DNA from: Arabiibacter massiliensis
GTDB taxonomy: Bacteria > Actinomycetota > Coriobacteriia > Coriobacteriales > Eggerthellaceae
DNA: 64,000 bases
Direction: 5' to 3'
Assembly (NCBI RefSeq): GCF_900169505.1
Contig: NZ_LT827021.1
Location: 1,054,001 to 1,118,000, forward strand
The notes below the pieces were generated by a model. The model worked only from the letters and a program-made list of their open reading frames with translations, did no database searches and was not told the DNA's origin. Of this stretch, positions 1-7,347 are shown in pieces; within the stretch, counting starts at the first letter, position 1; every line of letters begins with the position of its first letter. The position numbers and the translations under genes are program-made.

Positions 1-114
1 ACCATCCCGATGTTAATCCACGTGCCCTAAGAGGCAAAGCGAAATAACAAGCGGGGCTTCCTTGCCTGTCCGTCACTCGATGGGCATATCGTCTTTGTCA
101 CGCCCTCATCACGC
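1..114. other. left-edge intergenic sequence, nothing recognised
   Basis: This short stretch lies downstream of rplT. I see no open reading frame with a ribosome-binding site and no RNA gene in it. It ends at the palindrome that begins at 115. Confidence 0.5.
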
Positions 115-148
115 ACGAAGGCCCCGCGAGCGCTCGCGGGGCCTTCGT
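115..148 (-). terminator. 34-bp perfect palindrome downstream of rplT
   Basis: The 17-bp arms (115-131 and 132-148) are perfectly self-complementary and begin with acgaaggcccc. They lie 13 bases past the rplT stop codon, where the infC-rpmI-rplT message would end. No run of T follows on either strand. It is therefore either a non-canonical terminator or a 3' end-protecting hairpin rather than a textbook intrinsic terminator. Confidence 0.6.
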
Positions 149-160
149 CAACCTGAGGGG

Positions 161-514
161 TTACAGGGCCTTCTTGGCCACCTCGACCACGGCGGCGAAC
201 GCGGCGGGGTCGTTCACGGCCATATCGGAGAGCACCTTGCGGTCCAGCTGCACGCCGGCCTTCTTCAGGCCGTTCATCAGCACGGAGTAGCTCAAGCCGT
301 TCAGCCGGGCGCCCGCGTTGATGCGGGTGATCCACAGGCGGCGGATCTCGCGCTTCTTGTTGCGACGGTCGCGGTACATGTACTGGAGGGAATGCTGCAC
401 CTGCTCCTTGGCGGCGCGATAGGAACGCGACTTCGCGCCGTAGTAGCCCTTCGCGCGGTTGAGGACGGTGCGACGCTTCTTATGGGCGCTGACTGCGCGC
501 TTAACACGAGGCAT
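161..514 (-). CDS. rplT: 50S ribosomal protein L20
   Basis: Ribosomal protein L20 binds 23S rRNA early in large-subunit assembly. In many bacteria it also represses its own operon by binding the messenger leader. The 117-residue product has the usual family length, begins MPRVKRAV and carries the family signatures [11 protein letters not shown] and [12 protein letters not shown]. It is the last gene of infC-rpmI-rplT, 24 bases after rpmI. An AAGGAGC ribosome-binding site lies just upstream of the ATG. The strong palindrome at 115-148 follows it. Confidence 0.98.
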   Translation of the reverse strand: MPRVKRAVSAHKKRRTVLNRAKGYYGAKSRSYRAAKEQVQHSLQYMYRDRRNKKREIRRLWITRINAGARLNGLSYSVLMNGLKKAGVQLDRKVLSDMAVNDPAAFAAVVEVAKKAL

Positions 515-538
515 GTTTGATCACTGCTCCTTTTAAGA

Positions 539-736
539 CTAACGGATGCCGAGGTTGCGGCCGATGACCTTCTGGTCGGCCTTGGCGACCTCGGTCTCGT
601 GGCGGAAGTTGCGCTTGCGCTTGGGGCTCTTCTTGGTCAAGATGTGGCTCTTGAACGCCTTGGAGCGCATGATCTTGCCGGAACCGGTCACGCGGAAACG
701 CTTAGCGGTGCCGCGGTGGGTCTTCATCTTAGGCAT
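539..736 (-). CDS. rpmI: 50S ribosomal protein L35
   Basis: L35 is a small, very basic protein of the large ribosomal subunit. The product is 65 residues, begins [18 protein letters not shown] and contains the family segment [18 protein letters not shown]. Its ATG overlaps the last codons of infC by 8 bases, which implies translational coupling. The order infC-rpmI-rplT is the near-universal bacterial arrangement. Confidence 0.98.
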   Translation of the reverse strand: MPKMKTHRGTAKRFRVTGSGKIMRSKAFKSHILTKKSPKRKRNFRHETEVAKADQKVIGRNLGIR

Positions 737-1313
737 TGCCTTCGTCCTTCCCTTCTTCGTTCTTCTTCTCGTTCTCTTTCTTTTTCTTCGCCGCCACGGC
801 CGAGGGCAGAGGGGCGATGAGCATGTGCATGTTGCGGCCTTCCATCTTGGGCTGGCTCTCGATGACGGCCATGTCCTTCAGGTCGTCGGCGAGGCGCTCG
901 AGGATGGTCAGGCCCAGCTCCGGGTGGGCCATCTCGCGGCCGCGGAACATGATGGTGATCTTGACCTTGTTGCCGGCGTCGAGGAAGCGCAGCACGTGCT
1001 TCTTCTTGGTGGTGTAGTCGCCCACGTCGATCTTCGGGCGGAACTTCATCTCCTTGGTCTCGATCTTGCTCTGGTTCTTGCGAGCCTGCTTGGCCTTGAT
1101 GGCCTGGTCGTACTTGAACTTGCCGTAGTCCATGATGCGGCACACGGGCGGCTCGGCCATGGGGGCGATCTCCACGAGGTCGAGGCCCTGTTCGTCGGCA
1201 ACCCGCTGGGCCTCCGCCGTGACGTAGATGCCCATCTGCGTGCCGTCGAAGCCGATGAGGCGGCATTCGCGGACGGTGATTTGTTCGTTGAGCCGGGGCT
1301 CCTGAGCAGCTAT
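729..1313 (-). CDS. infC: translation initiation factor IF-3, probable AUA start
   Basis: IF-3 keeps 30S subunits free and rejects non-canonical start codons. The family motif [15 protein letters not shown] opens the protein, and the linker and C-terminal domain ([21 protein letters not shown]) are intact. The frame stays open upstream to an ATG at 1481, but the intervening residues look unlike IF-3 and run through an attenuator hairpin. A near-perfect Shine-Dalgarno (AAGGAAGGTGA) lies 5-6 bases before an ATA codon at 1311-1313, giving a normal 194-residue protein. Rare starts such as AUU in infC are known autoregulatory devices, because IF-3 discriminates against them. The AUA choice is my inference; a GTG directly after the Shine-Dalgarno is the alternative. 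The acidic/lysine-rich C-terminal tail is longer than in most homologues. Confidence 0.93.
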   Translation of the reverse strand: MAAQEPRLNEQITVRECRLIGFDGTQMGIYVTAEAQRVADEQGLDLVEIAPMAEPPVCRIMDYGKFKYDQAIKAKQARKNQSKIETKEMKFRPKIDVGDYTTKKKHVLRFLDAGNKVKITIMFRGREMAHPELGLTILERLADDLKDMAVIESQPKMEGRNMHMLIAPLPSAVAAKKKKENEKKNEEGKDEGNA

Positions 1314-1341
1314 CGCGCTCACCTTCCTTCCTTGCGCATAC

Positions 1342-1372
1342 AAAAAACCCGCGGGCTTCGAGGGCTCGCGGG
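1342..1372 (-). terminator. intrinsic terminator/attenuator in the infC leader
   Basis: On the minus strand a hairpin with a cccgcg/cgcggg outer stem is followed directly by six T residues. It sits between the putative promoter near 1482-1509 and the infC start, so it would stop transcription before the operon. Leader attenuation of infC-rpmI-rplT, by L20 or by translation status, is established in Firmicutes. The same role here is inferred from position. Confidence 0.75.
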
Positions 1373-1481
1373 CGTCGCATTCGCATAAGGCCGGAAGGCC
1401 GGTATTCGAGCGACCCGTCAGCAGCCGAAGCGCCGATGCAGGTGGAGGGCGGAAACCCTCGCTTGAGTAAACAGCTTGCAT

Positions 1482-1509
1482 AGTGTATCACGGAATGCGC
1501 TGGATGCAA
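1482..1509 (-). promoter_or_regulatory. candidate promoter for infC-rpmI-rplT
   Basis: On the minus strand TTGCAT (1504-1509) and TACACT (1482-1487) are separated by 16 bases. Transcription would start near 1475, about 160 bases before infC, leaving room for the leader hairpin. The match is moderate, so this is a prediction. Confidence 0.45.
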
Positions 1510-1568
1510 GGAAAATCTACATGCCGACGACGGCGGGCGCTGGCCGCGCCGCAGAATCCCCGAGAAGG

Positions 1569-1729
1569 CGCATCGAATGACGGTTTTGCGCAGGATTTTG
1601 TTGTTTTTACAACACGATTGGAGAACGATCACGGGCTACGCGGCCTCCAGTAAAAACGCGACCTGGGCAAACCCCATCAACGCTTTGAGCCGCATGGCGA
1701 AATCCTGCGCAGAACCGTCATTCGATGCG
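1569..1729. repeat. 161-bp element with 32-bp inverted arms
   Basis: The left arm 1569-1600 and right arm 1698-1729 are reverse complements with two mismatches. The roughly 97-base interior has no convincing reading frame on either strand. The architecture is like a miniature inverted-repeat element or a very large hairpin. No flanking target duplication was evident by eye. Confidence 0.7.
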
Positions 1730-1884
1730 TTCCCGAGCGCTTTTCGTAGCACGCGGCGCCGCTCGGCGAAAGGCGCTTGCGCGCGACGTAGCGTCATGCG
1801 ATAGACTGCGCGAAAGCGCGCCTGAGGGCTCGGGGAAAACCCGGCCGTCCGATTCCATCGGGACGCGACGCGCGCGCCGTTTGC

Positions 1885-1890
1885 TATACT
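1885..1890 (+). promoter_or_regulatory. candidate -10 box for the DUF454 gene
   Basis: TATACT lies 29 bases upstream of the ATG at 1920, in a locally AT-richer patch. No clear -35 box is visible at the expected distance, so the call is tentative. Confidence 0.4.
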
Positions 1891-1919
1891 CGCCAGCACC
1901 ACCGACACGGAAGGACACC

Positions 1920-2333
1920 ATGAGCCGTATCTCCCGCATCCTCATGCTCGCCGGCGCCTGGATCGCCTGCATCCTCGGATGCGTGGGCGTGTTCATCCCC
2001 GTGCTGCCCACCACGCCTCTCCTGCTGCTGGCGACGTTCCTGTTCGCGAAGTCCTCGCCGCGCTGCCACGCGTGGATCGTGCAGACGAAGGTGTACCGCA
2101 CCTACGTGGCGGCGTTCAAGCAGGCCGGCGGCATCCCGCTCGGCACGAAGGCGCGCATCCTGGCCGTGTCGTTCGCGGTCATGGGGCTGTCGGCCTGGTT
2201 CGTGCGCAAGCCCGTCGTCTGGGCCGTCCTGGCGGCCGTGTCGGCGTTTCTGCTCTGGCTCATGTTCGTGCGCATCCCCACCATCGCGCCCGAGCACGTG
2301 CGGATGATCCGCCAGCTGGAGGAAGCGGAGTAG
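1920..2333 (+). CDS. DUF454 (YbaN-like) inner-membrane protein
   Basis: This is a 137-residue integral membrane protein of the DUF454/YbaN family, whose function is unknown. The start at 1920 is preceded by a GGAAGGA ribosome-binding site, and the first helix (residues 6-24) follows at once. The family hallmark VGVFIPVLPTTPLLLLA is present, then FAKSSPRCHAWIV. Two more hydrophobic segments lie at roughly residues 80-115. Its 3' end is only 9 bases from the convergent surface-protein gene, and no terminator is visible between them. Confidence 0.85.
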   Translation: MSRISRILMLAGAWIACILGCVGVFIPVLPTTPLLLLATFLFAKSSPRCHAWIVQTKVYRTYVAAFKQAGGIPLGTKARILAVSFAVMGLSAWFVRKPVVWAVLAAVSAFLLWLMFVRIPTIAPEHVRMIRQLEEAE

Positions 2334-2342
2334 ACCAGCTCC

Positions 2343-3782
2343 CTAGCGGCGCAGGCTCCCATCGTCGCCGCGGAGCCGCCGTTTGATCGCGAACGCCATG
2401 CACGCCGCCGCAAGGATGGCGACGGCCGCGAGCGCGGAGGGCGCGGGTGCGTCGCCTGTGGGGGCGAGCGCGGAGCCGTCCTCGGGATTCTGCGCCTTCT
2501 CCTTTACGGGCAGCTCGAAGGCGGCCGCCAGCGAGACGTCGGCCACCACGGGCGCGTCCCAGTCGTAGGCCGAGCCGTCGAGAAGCTTCCACCCGGCGAA
2601 CAGGTACCCTTCCCGCGCAGGATCGGCGGGGCGCATTGCGGCTATCCCGTGGTTCACCTCCTGCGCGTCGTACGCCGAGCCGTCGGGCAGCGCGCAGGCA
2701 ACCGTATGGCGCACCAGCTCGGGCACGAACACGCCCGCCGTGCGCAGGGGCACCGCGTCGTACGCCTCGCCGAGCGGGTTCGCGTCGCTCCCGTTCCCCA
2801 CCGCGCGCCAGCGGCCGGTGTGCGCGCCGTCGGCCGCATCCACGCCGGGCGCGGGGAACGCATCCTCCAACGTGAATCCCTCGCCTTTCAGCTCCACGCG
2901 CACGAGCGAGTCCACACCAGCGAACATGCCTTCCGCGTCCATCGCATTCGAGGTGTCGAAGGCTGCGGGCAAAACGAGTGAGGCGAGGCTCGAGCAGCCG
3001 GAGAACATATCGCACATGTCCTCCACGCTCGACGTATCGAAGGCGTCCGGGAGCTCGAGAACCTCGAGCGAGGAGCAGTCTAGGAACATCTCGTACATAT
3101 CCTCCACGCTCGACGTGTCGAAGACGCCGGGGAGATCAAGGTAGGCGAGCGAGGAGCAGCCGGAGAACATGCCGTACATGTCCTTCACGCTCGAGGTGTC
3201 GAAGCTCTCGGGCAGCGCGAGGGATTCGAGCGAGGAGCAATCGGAGAACATGCAGGCCATGTCCTTCGCATTCGATATGTCGAAGGTGCTGGGGAGCTCA
3301 AGGGAGACAAGCGAGGAGCAGCCGCTGAACAGGCCGAACATGTCCTCCACGTTCGACGTGTCGAGGCTCGAAAGGCCCTCGATCGAGGTCAGGTTCTTGA
3401 AACCGGAGAACAGGGAGAAGCACTCGGCGGGGGCGGCCACCGGCGCATCGAAGGCGATGGAGACGACGGACTCCTCCCAGCCGGTCCAAGGGGAATCGCC
3501 GCCCGTGTCGGCGCCGGCCCCTCCCAGCAGATGGAGGACGCCGTCGCCCGACAGCTCCCAGGCGCACGTGCCCCACATGCCTGCGGCAAGGTTCTGGGAG
3601 GTCGCGGCCGACGAGACGTCAGCCGTCACGTCTCCGTCGATTCCGTACGCGGGCGCCGCCTGCGCGCACAGCATGAGGGCGGCCGCCAGAAGGGCGGCGA
3701 GCAGGGGAAGGGAGGCGGGCCGGACAGGCCGGCCAATGCGAGCGCGGACACGTTCCCCGAAACCGCAACCGTCGGTCGCCAT
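2343..3782 (-). CDS. DUF285/BspA-type repeat surface protein with LAxTG-like anchor
   Basis: This 479-residue exported protein has a signal peptide (hydrophobic run ending AQAAPAYG, about residues 20-50). From about residue 115 to 295 it carries about six tandem repeats of roughly 28 residues, each with the core FDTSSVEDMxxMFxxCSSLxxLxLP. This is the DUF285 leucine-rich-like repeat of lipoproteins and BspA-type adhesins. A Listeria-Bacteroides-type repeat (REGYLFAGWKLLDG) follows. The C-terminus has LAPTGD, a hydrophobic helix and an arginine-rich tail, as in a cell-wall sorting signal. The start at 3782 was chosen over an upstream ATG because a GGGAGGGGAGG site precedes it. Adhesion or host interaction is inferred. 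The repeats could vary in number between strains. Confidence 0.85.
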   Translation of the reverse strand: MATDGCGFGERVRARIGRPVRPASLPLLAALLAAALMLCAQAAPAYGIDGDVTADVSSAATSQNLAAGMWGTCAWELSGDGVLHLLGGAGADTGGDSPWTGWEESVVSIAFDAPVAAPAECFSLFSGFKNLTSIEGLSSLDTSNVEDMFGLFSGCSSLVSLELPSTFDISNAKDMACMFSDCSSLESLALPESFDTSSVKDMYGMFSGCSSLAYLDLPGVFDTSSVEDMYEMFLDCSSLEVLELPDAFDTSSVEDMCDMFSGCSSLASLVLPAAFDTSNAMDAEGMFAGVDSLVRVELKGEGFTLEDAFPAPGVDAADGAHTGRWRAVGNGSDANPLGEAYDAVPLRTAGVFVPELVRHTVACALPDGSAYDAQEVNHGIAAMRPADPAREGYLFAGWKLLDGSAYDWDAPVVADVSLAAAFELPVKEKAQNPEDGSALAPTGDAPAPSALAAVAILAAACMAFAIKRRLRGDDGSLRR

Positions 3783-3895
3783 GAGAGACGCCTCCCCTCC
3801 CGCTTGCAAGACAAGCGCAGGCTTTTCGGCGGGCATGCGCGCCCGCCGCTGCAGTGGGGTCAGTATATCAAACGAGGGTGGGCGGGACGCCGCCG

Positions 3896-4219
3896 CTAGT
3901 TCTTGTCCTCGTAAAGCTCGATGACCGCGCCGTCTTTCACCACGAACGCGAGGCGCACGCCAGGGCCGGCGTCCATCGGGCCGCAGATGACGCGGTCGGC
4001 ATCGTCGGCGTAATGATCAAGGTCGTCCACCGCGTAGGCCACGTGCCAGCGGCGATGCAGCTCCTCGGGGAAGGGCGTGCCCTCCTCGAACTTGAGGTAC
4101 TCGATCTTGTAGTCGTAGTCGTCGACGTTGGACACCCAGAACTTCATGTCCTCGTTGTAGGTCATGTTCGGCTTCTTCTCCGTGATGGGGATGCCGATAT
4201 GCATATAGGTTGCGGTCAT
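3896..4219 (-). CDS. VOC-family (glyoxalase fold) protein
   Basis: The 107-residue product begins MTATYMHIGIPI and ends AFVVKDGAVIELYEDKN, a layout typical of single-domain vicinal-oxygen-chelate proteins with metal-ligand His and Glu in these terminal strands. An AAAGGAGC ribosome-binding site precedes the ATG. It follows the aldolase gene on the same strand after a REP array and probably belongs to the dhaL-dhaK-aldolase operon. An isomerase, epimerase or lyase acting on a sugar-phosphate-derived carbonyl is plausible, but no substrate can be assigned. Confidence 0.7.
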   Translation of the reverse strand: MTATYMHIGIPITEKKPNMTYNEDMKFWVSNVDDYDYKIEYLKFEEGTPFPEELHRRWHVAYAVDDLDHYADDADRVICGPMDAGPGVRLAFVVKDGAVIELYEDKN

Positions 4220-4234
4220 GTGGCGCTCCTTTCT

Positions 4235-4436
4235 GTTTTTGTCATTCTGAGCGAAGCGAACGCAGTGAGCGGAGTCGAAGAATCCCGAACGGTGACAACC
4301 TCGGCGCTTGCTGCTGGCGCCGCACGGGATCCTTCGACTCCGGCCTGCGGCCTCCGCTCAGGATGACACGGGGGGAAGCCTGCGGCCTCCGCTCAGGATG
4401 ACAGAGGGGAAGCCTGCGGCCTCCGCTCAGGATGAC
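4235..4436. repeat. REP-type repeat array (four units)
   Basis: The array contains one gtcattctgagcgaagcg unit, an inverted partner (ggatccttcgactcc) and three copies of gcctccgctcaggatgaca in tandem. The same family recurs at 5288-5363, 20560-20779, 22449-22585, 47762-47786, 48930-49020 and 57979-58017. The last unit overlaps the 3' end of the aldolase gene and supplies its stop codon. Confidence 0.85.
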
Positions 4437-5272
4437 ATGCTGAACACCTCCATCGCTGCCTCCGCGTCGGCTTGCATGGCGGCGGTGGCGGCGTTGGCAA
4501 GGGCGTGGAAGTACTTGGGATGCTCGCGGGCGATGAGCTCTTCCACGGCGCGCACGCCCGCGTTGGACATGTAGCTGAAGTAGTTGATCTTGCGGATGCC
4601 GGCCGCGATGGCCGCGCGCGTGTCCTCGCGCGACAGGCCGCTTCCGCCGTGCATGACGAGCGGCACGCCGCAGACGCGTTTGAGCTCGGCGATGCGGTCG
4701 AAGTCGAGCTTGGGCTCGGCCTTGTAAAAGCCGTGCACCGTGCCCACGCTGGCCGCCAGCGCGTCGATGCCGGTGTCGGCCACGAAGCGCGCGGCCTCGG
4801 CCGGGTCGGTGTAGACGTTCGCGCGGTCGTCGTCGGCGTTCTCCAGGCCTTCGTGGCCGGTGGTGAAGCCGATCTCGGCCTCCACGTCGGCGCCGTAGTC
4901 GTGCGCGAGCTCCACCGCGGCGCGGGTGAGCGCCACGTTCTGGCCGTAGGGCAGCTGCGAGCCGTCGATCATGACGGCCGAGAAGCCCAGGTCGAGCGCG
5001 CGGCGCACGTAGTCCAGGTCCTCGCCGTGGTCGAGCATCACGCACACCGGCACGCTCGCCGCCTCGGCACGGGCCACCATGATGGGGCCGATCACGTCGA
5101 TGGACGTCTCCTCCTCGTGCAGCTGGGCGTGCTGGATGATGACGGGCTCGTCGCGCGCCTCGGCGGCGGCGATGGCGGCCAGCAGAAGCTCCAGGTTGGG
5201 CGTGTCGAAGGCCGCGGCCGCGCAGCCGCGCTCCTCCGCCCAGGCGAGGACGGTGTTCATTGATGCGAGCAT
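4427..5272 (-). CDS. class II ketose-bisphosphate aldolase
   Basis: A 281-residue zinc-dependent class II aldolase that would cleave or form a ketose bisphosphate (fructose- or tagatose-type) through a dihydroxyacetone-phosphate enediolate. Family features in order are the AFDTPNLE opening, the MLDHGEDLD motif with zinc-binding His, DGSQLPYGQN, EAEIGFTTGHEG, and VMHGGSGLSREDTRAAI followed by KINYFSYM near the phosphate-binding end. The ATG at 5272 has an AAAGGAGC site. Placement beside DhaK and DhaL suggests the pathway converges on dihydroxyacetone phosphate. The final residues SMSS and the TGA are encoded by an adjoining REP unit, so the natural C-terminus may have been altered. Confidence 0.9.
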   Translation of the reverse strand: MLASMNTVLAWAEERGCAAAAFDTPNLELLLAAIAAAEARDEPVIIQHAQLHEEETSIDVIGPIMVARAEAASVPVCVMLDHGEDLDYVRRALDLGFSAVMIDGSQLPYGQNVALTRAAVELAHDYGADVEAEIGFTTGHEGLENADDDRANVYTDPAEAARFVADTGIDALAASVGTVHGFYKAEPKLDFDRIAELKRVCGVPLVMHGGSGLSREDTRAAIAAGIRKINYFSYMSNAGVRAVEELIAREHPKYFHALANAATAAMQADAEAAMEVFSMSS

Positions 5273-5287
5273 GGCGCTCCTTTCGGG

Positions 5288-5363
5288 AGATGCGTCGCGG
5301 CTTCGCCGCCGCACGGGATCCTTCGACTCCGCGCCTTCGGCGCTCCGCTCAGGATGACAAGAG
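5288..5363. repeat. REP-type repeat pair
   Basis: Two inverted REP units (gggatccttcgactccgcg and gcgctccgctcaggatgaca) fill the gap between dhaK and the aldolase gene. They could form a hairpin in the operon message and modulate processing or stability of the downstream part. Confidence 0.8.
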
Positions 5364-5391
5364 GGGGAGCGCCGACAGGCGCGACACTGTT

Positions 5392-6390
5392 TTACTTCTT
5401 CAGGTACGGCGTGGTGCAGGGGGCGTTCCAGAGGCGCAGGAGCTCGTCGTCCATGCGGGCCATGAACATCTGGAAGCCGGCCTGCTCTTGCACGGTGAGC
5501 ATCTCGCCCACGAAGTTGGCCACCACCTCGATGTTCTGCTTGGCGAGCTCCTTCACGGCGGCGCGGTACACGATGAGCTGCTCCATGAGCGTGGTGGCGC
5601 CCGAGCCGTTGATGATAAGCATGACCTTCTCGCCCGGCTCGATGCCGATATCCTTCACCAGGGCGTTCACCATGATGGCGGCCGTCTCGTCGGCGGACTT
5701 CATGGGCTGGCGACCGCCGCCCTCTTCGCCGTGCTGGCCCATGCCGATTTCCATCTCGTCGTCGCCGAGCTCCGCGAGCAGCGTTCCCGTCTGCGGATGC
5801 GTCGCGCCGCGCACGGCCACGGCGAGCGTTGCCATGTTGTCGGCGAAGCGCTGCGCGACGGCGGCCACCTCCTCGAGGCTTCGGCCCTCGGCGGCCGCGG
5901 CGCCCGCGATCTTGTACGTGGGGATGCAGCCCACGAGTCCCCGGCGGTCGTCGGCGTTCTCGCGCGGGGCGTTCGACACGTCCTCCTGCGTGACCACCTT
6001 CACCACGTTCAGGTCCAGCTTCTTGCACTGCTTCATGGTCATGTTGCCCGTGAGCATGTCGCCGGCGTGGTTGAGCACGATGTAGAGCACGCCTTTGCCC
6101 TTGTCGGCCAGTTTGATGGCATCCACGCAGGCCTGCGGGCCGGGCGCGGCGAAGATGTCGCCCACCACGTCGATGTCCACCATGCCCTCGCCCACGAACC
6201 CCTCGATGGCCGGCTCGTGGCCGCTGCCGCCCTGGGTGACGATGGTCACGCGGTCGGCGCTGGCCAGGCCCTTGTTGATGACCATGTTATCCTCACCCAG
6301 CTCGATGATGTCGGGGTTGGCCATGGCCAAACCCTCCAAGAGCTCCGCGGTGAGATCGTCGGGGTTGTTGATGAACTTCTTCATCTGCAT
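5392..6390 (-). CDS. dhaK: dihydroxyacetone kinase subunit DhaK
   Basis: DhaK binds dihydroxyacetone (or a related short ketose) as a covalent hemiaminal and passes it to DhaL for phosphorylation. The 332-residue protein shows VTQGGSGHEP (His58), NHAGD (Asp111) and EIGMGQHGEEGG, in which His220 is the expected covalent substrate-binding histidine. The start could equally be the Met at residue 3. It is transcribed after dhaL, 78 bases downstream, and before a ketose-bisphosphate aldolase. No DhaM phosphotransfer subunit is in the window, so the phosphate donor (PTS or ATP) cannot be told from the context. Confidence 0.93.
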   Translation of the reverse strand: MQMKKFINNPDDLTAELLEGLAMANPDIIELGEDNMVINKGLASADRVTIVTQGGSGHEPAIEGFVGEGMVDIDVVGDIFAAPGPQACVDAIKLADKGKGVLYIVLNHAGDMLTGNMTMKQCKKLDLNVVKVVTQEDVSNAPRENADDRRGLVGCIPTYKIAGAAAAEGRSLEEVAAVAQRFADNMATLAVAVRGATHPQTGTLLAELGDDEMEIGMGQHGEEGGGRQPMKSADETAAIMVNALVKDIGIEPGEKVMLIINGSGATTLMEQLIVYRAAVKELAKQNIEVVANFVGEMLTVQEQAGFQMFMARMDDELLRLWNAPCTTPYLKK

Positions 6391-6468
6391 GGTGCTTCCT
6401 CCTTGTCGGACGGATGGGTGGGACGAAAAAGGCCCGCCGCGCGCTGCAGCAGGCTCGGATCCCCTTAG

Positions 6469-7104
6469 TTATTGCGCGCAGCCCTGGGCGAGCCCGCGCA
6501 GGAAGAGCGATGTGGACACGGCGCCCGCATCCGGCGTGCCAATGGTGGCGTCGCCGTAGCTGCGCGCGCGGCCGAACTTCGAGGCGAAGCTCTCGGAAGC
6601 CTTGGCACCCGTCTCGGCGGCATCGGCCGCGGCGGCGAACACGGCGGCCGCGTCGTCGTCGGCAGCGTCGCACGCCTGCGCGGCCTCCACGGCGGGGATG
6701 AGCGCGTCCATCATGGTCTTGTCGCCCACCTGGGCGTTCGTGATATCGCGCATCTCGGCCAGGCACCCGGCGAACATGCGGCGCGCCGCGTCGGCTCCGA
6801 TGGCGTCCTCCTCATCGCCCAGCTGAACGCCCAGGCCGCCGATAAGCGTGCCGTACAAAGGCCCCGCCGACCCGCCGCGCACGGCCATGGCGGCCATGCC
6901 CACGTCGTCGAGGAAGTCCTTGACGGGCTGGCCGTCGTCCCAGGCGCCTGCCTGCTCCTGGATGACCTTCGCGATCTTCGTCACGGTGATGCCGTGATCG
7001 CCGTCGCCGAACTTCGAGTCGATGTCGCTCAAACGGTCGGCCTCCTCCAGCATGAGCCGCGCGCTCTCGCGCAGCATCCCCTTGAACGTTTCCCGATCGA
7101 TCAT
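6469..7104 (-). CDS. dhaL: dihydroxyacetone kinase subunit DhaL
   Basis: DhaL carries the nucleotide and phosphorylates the substrate held by DhaK. The 211-residue, helix-rich protein has the Mg-nucleotide motif DSKFGDGDHGITV, GGSAGPLYGTL and the C-terminal GRARSYGDATIGTPDAGA. The last motif differs somewhat from glycerol-pathway DhaL, and related kinases act on erythrulose, so the true substrate is open. It is the first gene of the operon dhaL-dhaK-aldolase-VOC. An AAAGGGGC site precedes its ATG. Confidence 0.92.
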   Translation of the reverse strand: MIDRETFKGMLRESARLMLEEADRLSDIDSKFGDGDHGITVTKIAKVIQEQAGAWDDGQPVKDFLDDVGMAAMAVRGGSAGPLYGTLIGGLGVQLGDEEDAIGADAARRMFAGCLAEMRDITNAQVGDKTMMDALIPAVEAAQACDAADDDAAAVFAAAADAAETGAKASESFASKFGRARSYGDATIGTPDAGAVSTSLFLRGLAQGCAQ

Positions 7105-7260
7105 GGAAGCCCCTTTCCCGCGCCGGAAATTCGCCTAACGCAAACTCTACCCGCTCCCCCGCCCGAGGTCAATGAGGGAGTTCCGCCGACACGAACGACG
7201 CCGAATACGCCACGGGCGTCGCCTGCGGGCATCGACAGCCCCAAAGCAGCAGCGAACTCG

Positions 7261-7290
7261 TTGACGGCGGGAACGCGCGGTGTCTATGAT
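7261..7290 (+). promoter_or_regulatory. sigma-70-type promoter for the 7348 surface protein
   Basis: TTGACG (7261-7266) and TATGAT (7285-7290) are separated by 18 bases and lie about 58 bases before the start codon. It is one of the best housekeeping-type promoter matches in the window. Confidence 0.65.
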
Positions 7291-7347
7291 GACGCCACGT
7301 CTGCCAGCGCGGACGGCAGCGTAAAAACGCAGAGGAAAGGCAACAGC

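Noticed and set aside
724-1632. Long minus-strand frame overlapping infC and rpmI in another phase
   Set aside because: The IF-3 frame is unmistakable. This frame gives Arg/Pro-rich low-complexity protein typical of a high-GC shadow.
1636-1908. 90-residue minus-strand frame across the inverted-arm element
   Set aside because: No ribosome-binding site and no recognisable features; it crosses the element arm.
4472-5263. 263-residue plus-strand frame opposite the aldolase
   Set aside because: Antisense to a clear aldolase; His/Val/Ala-rich composition is typical of the complement of GC-rich coding DNA.
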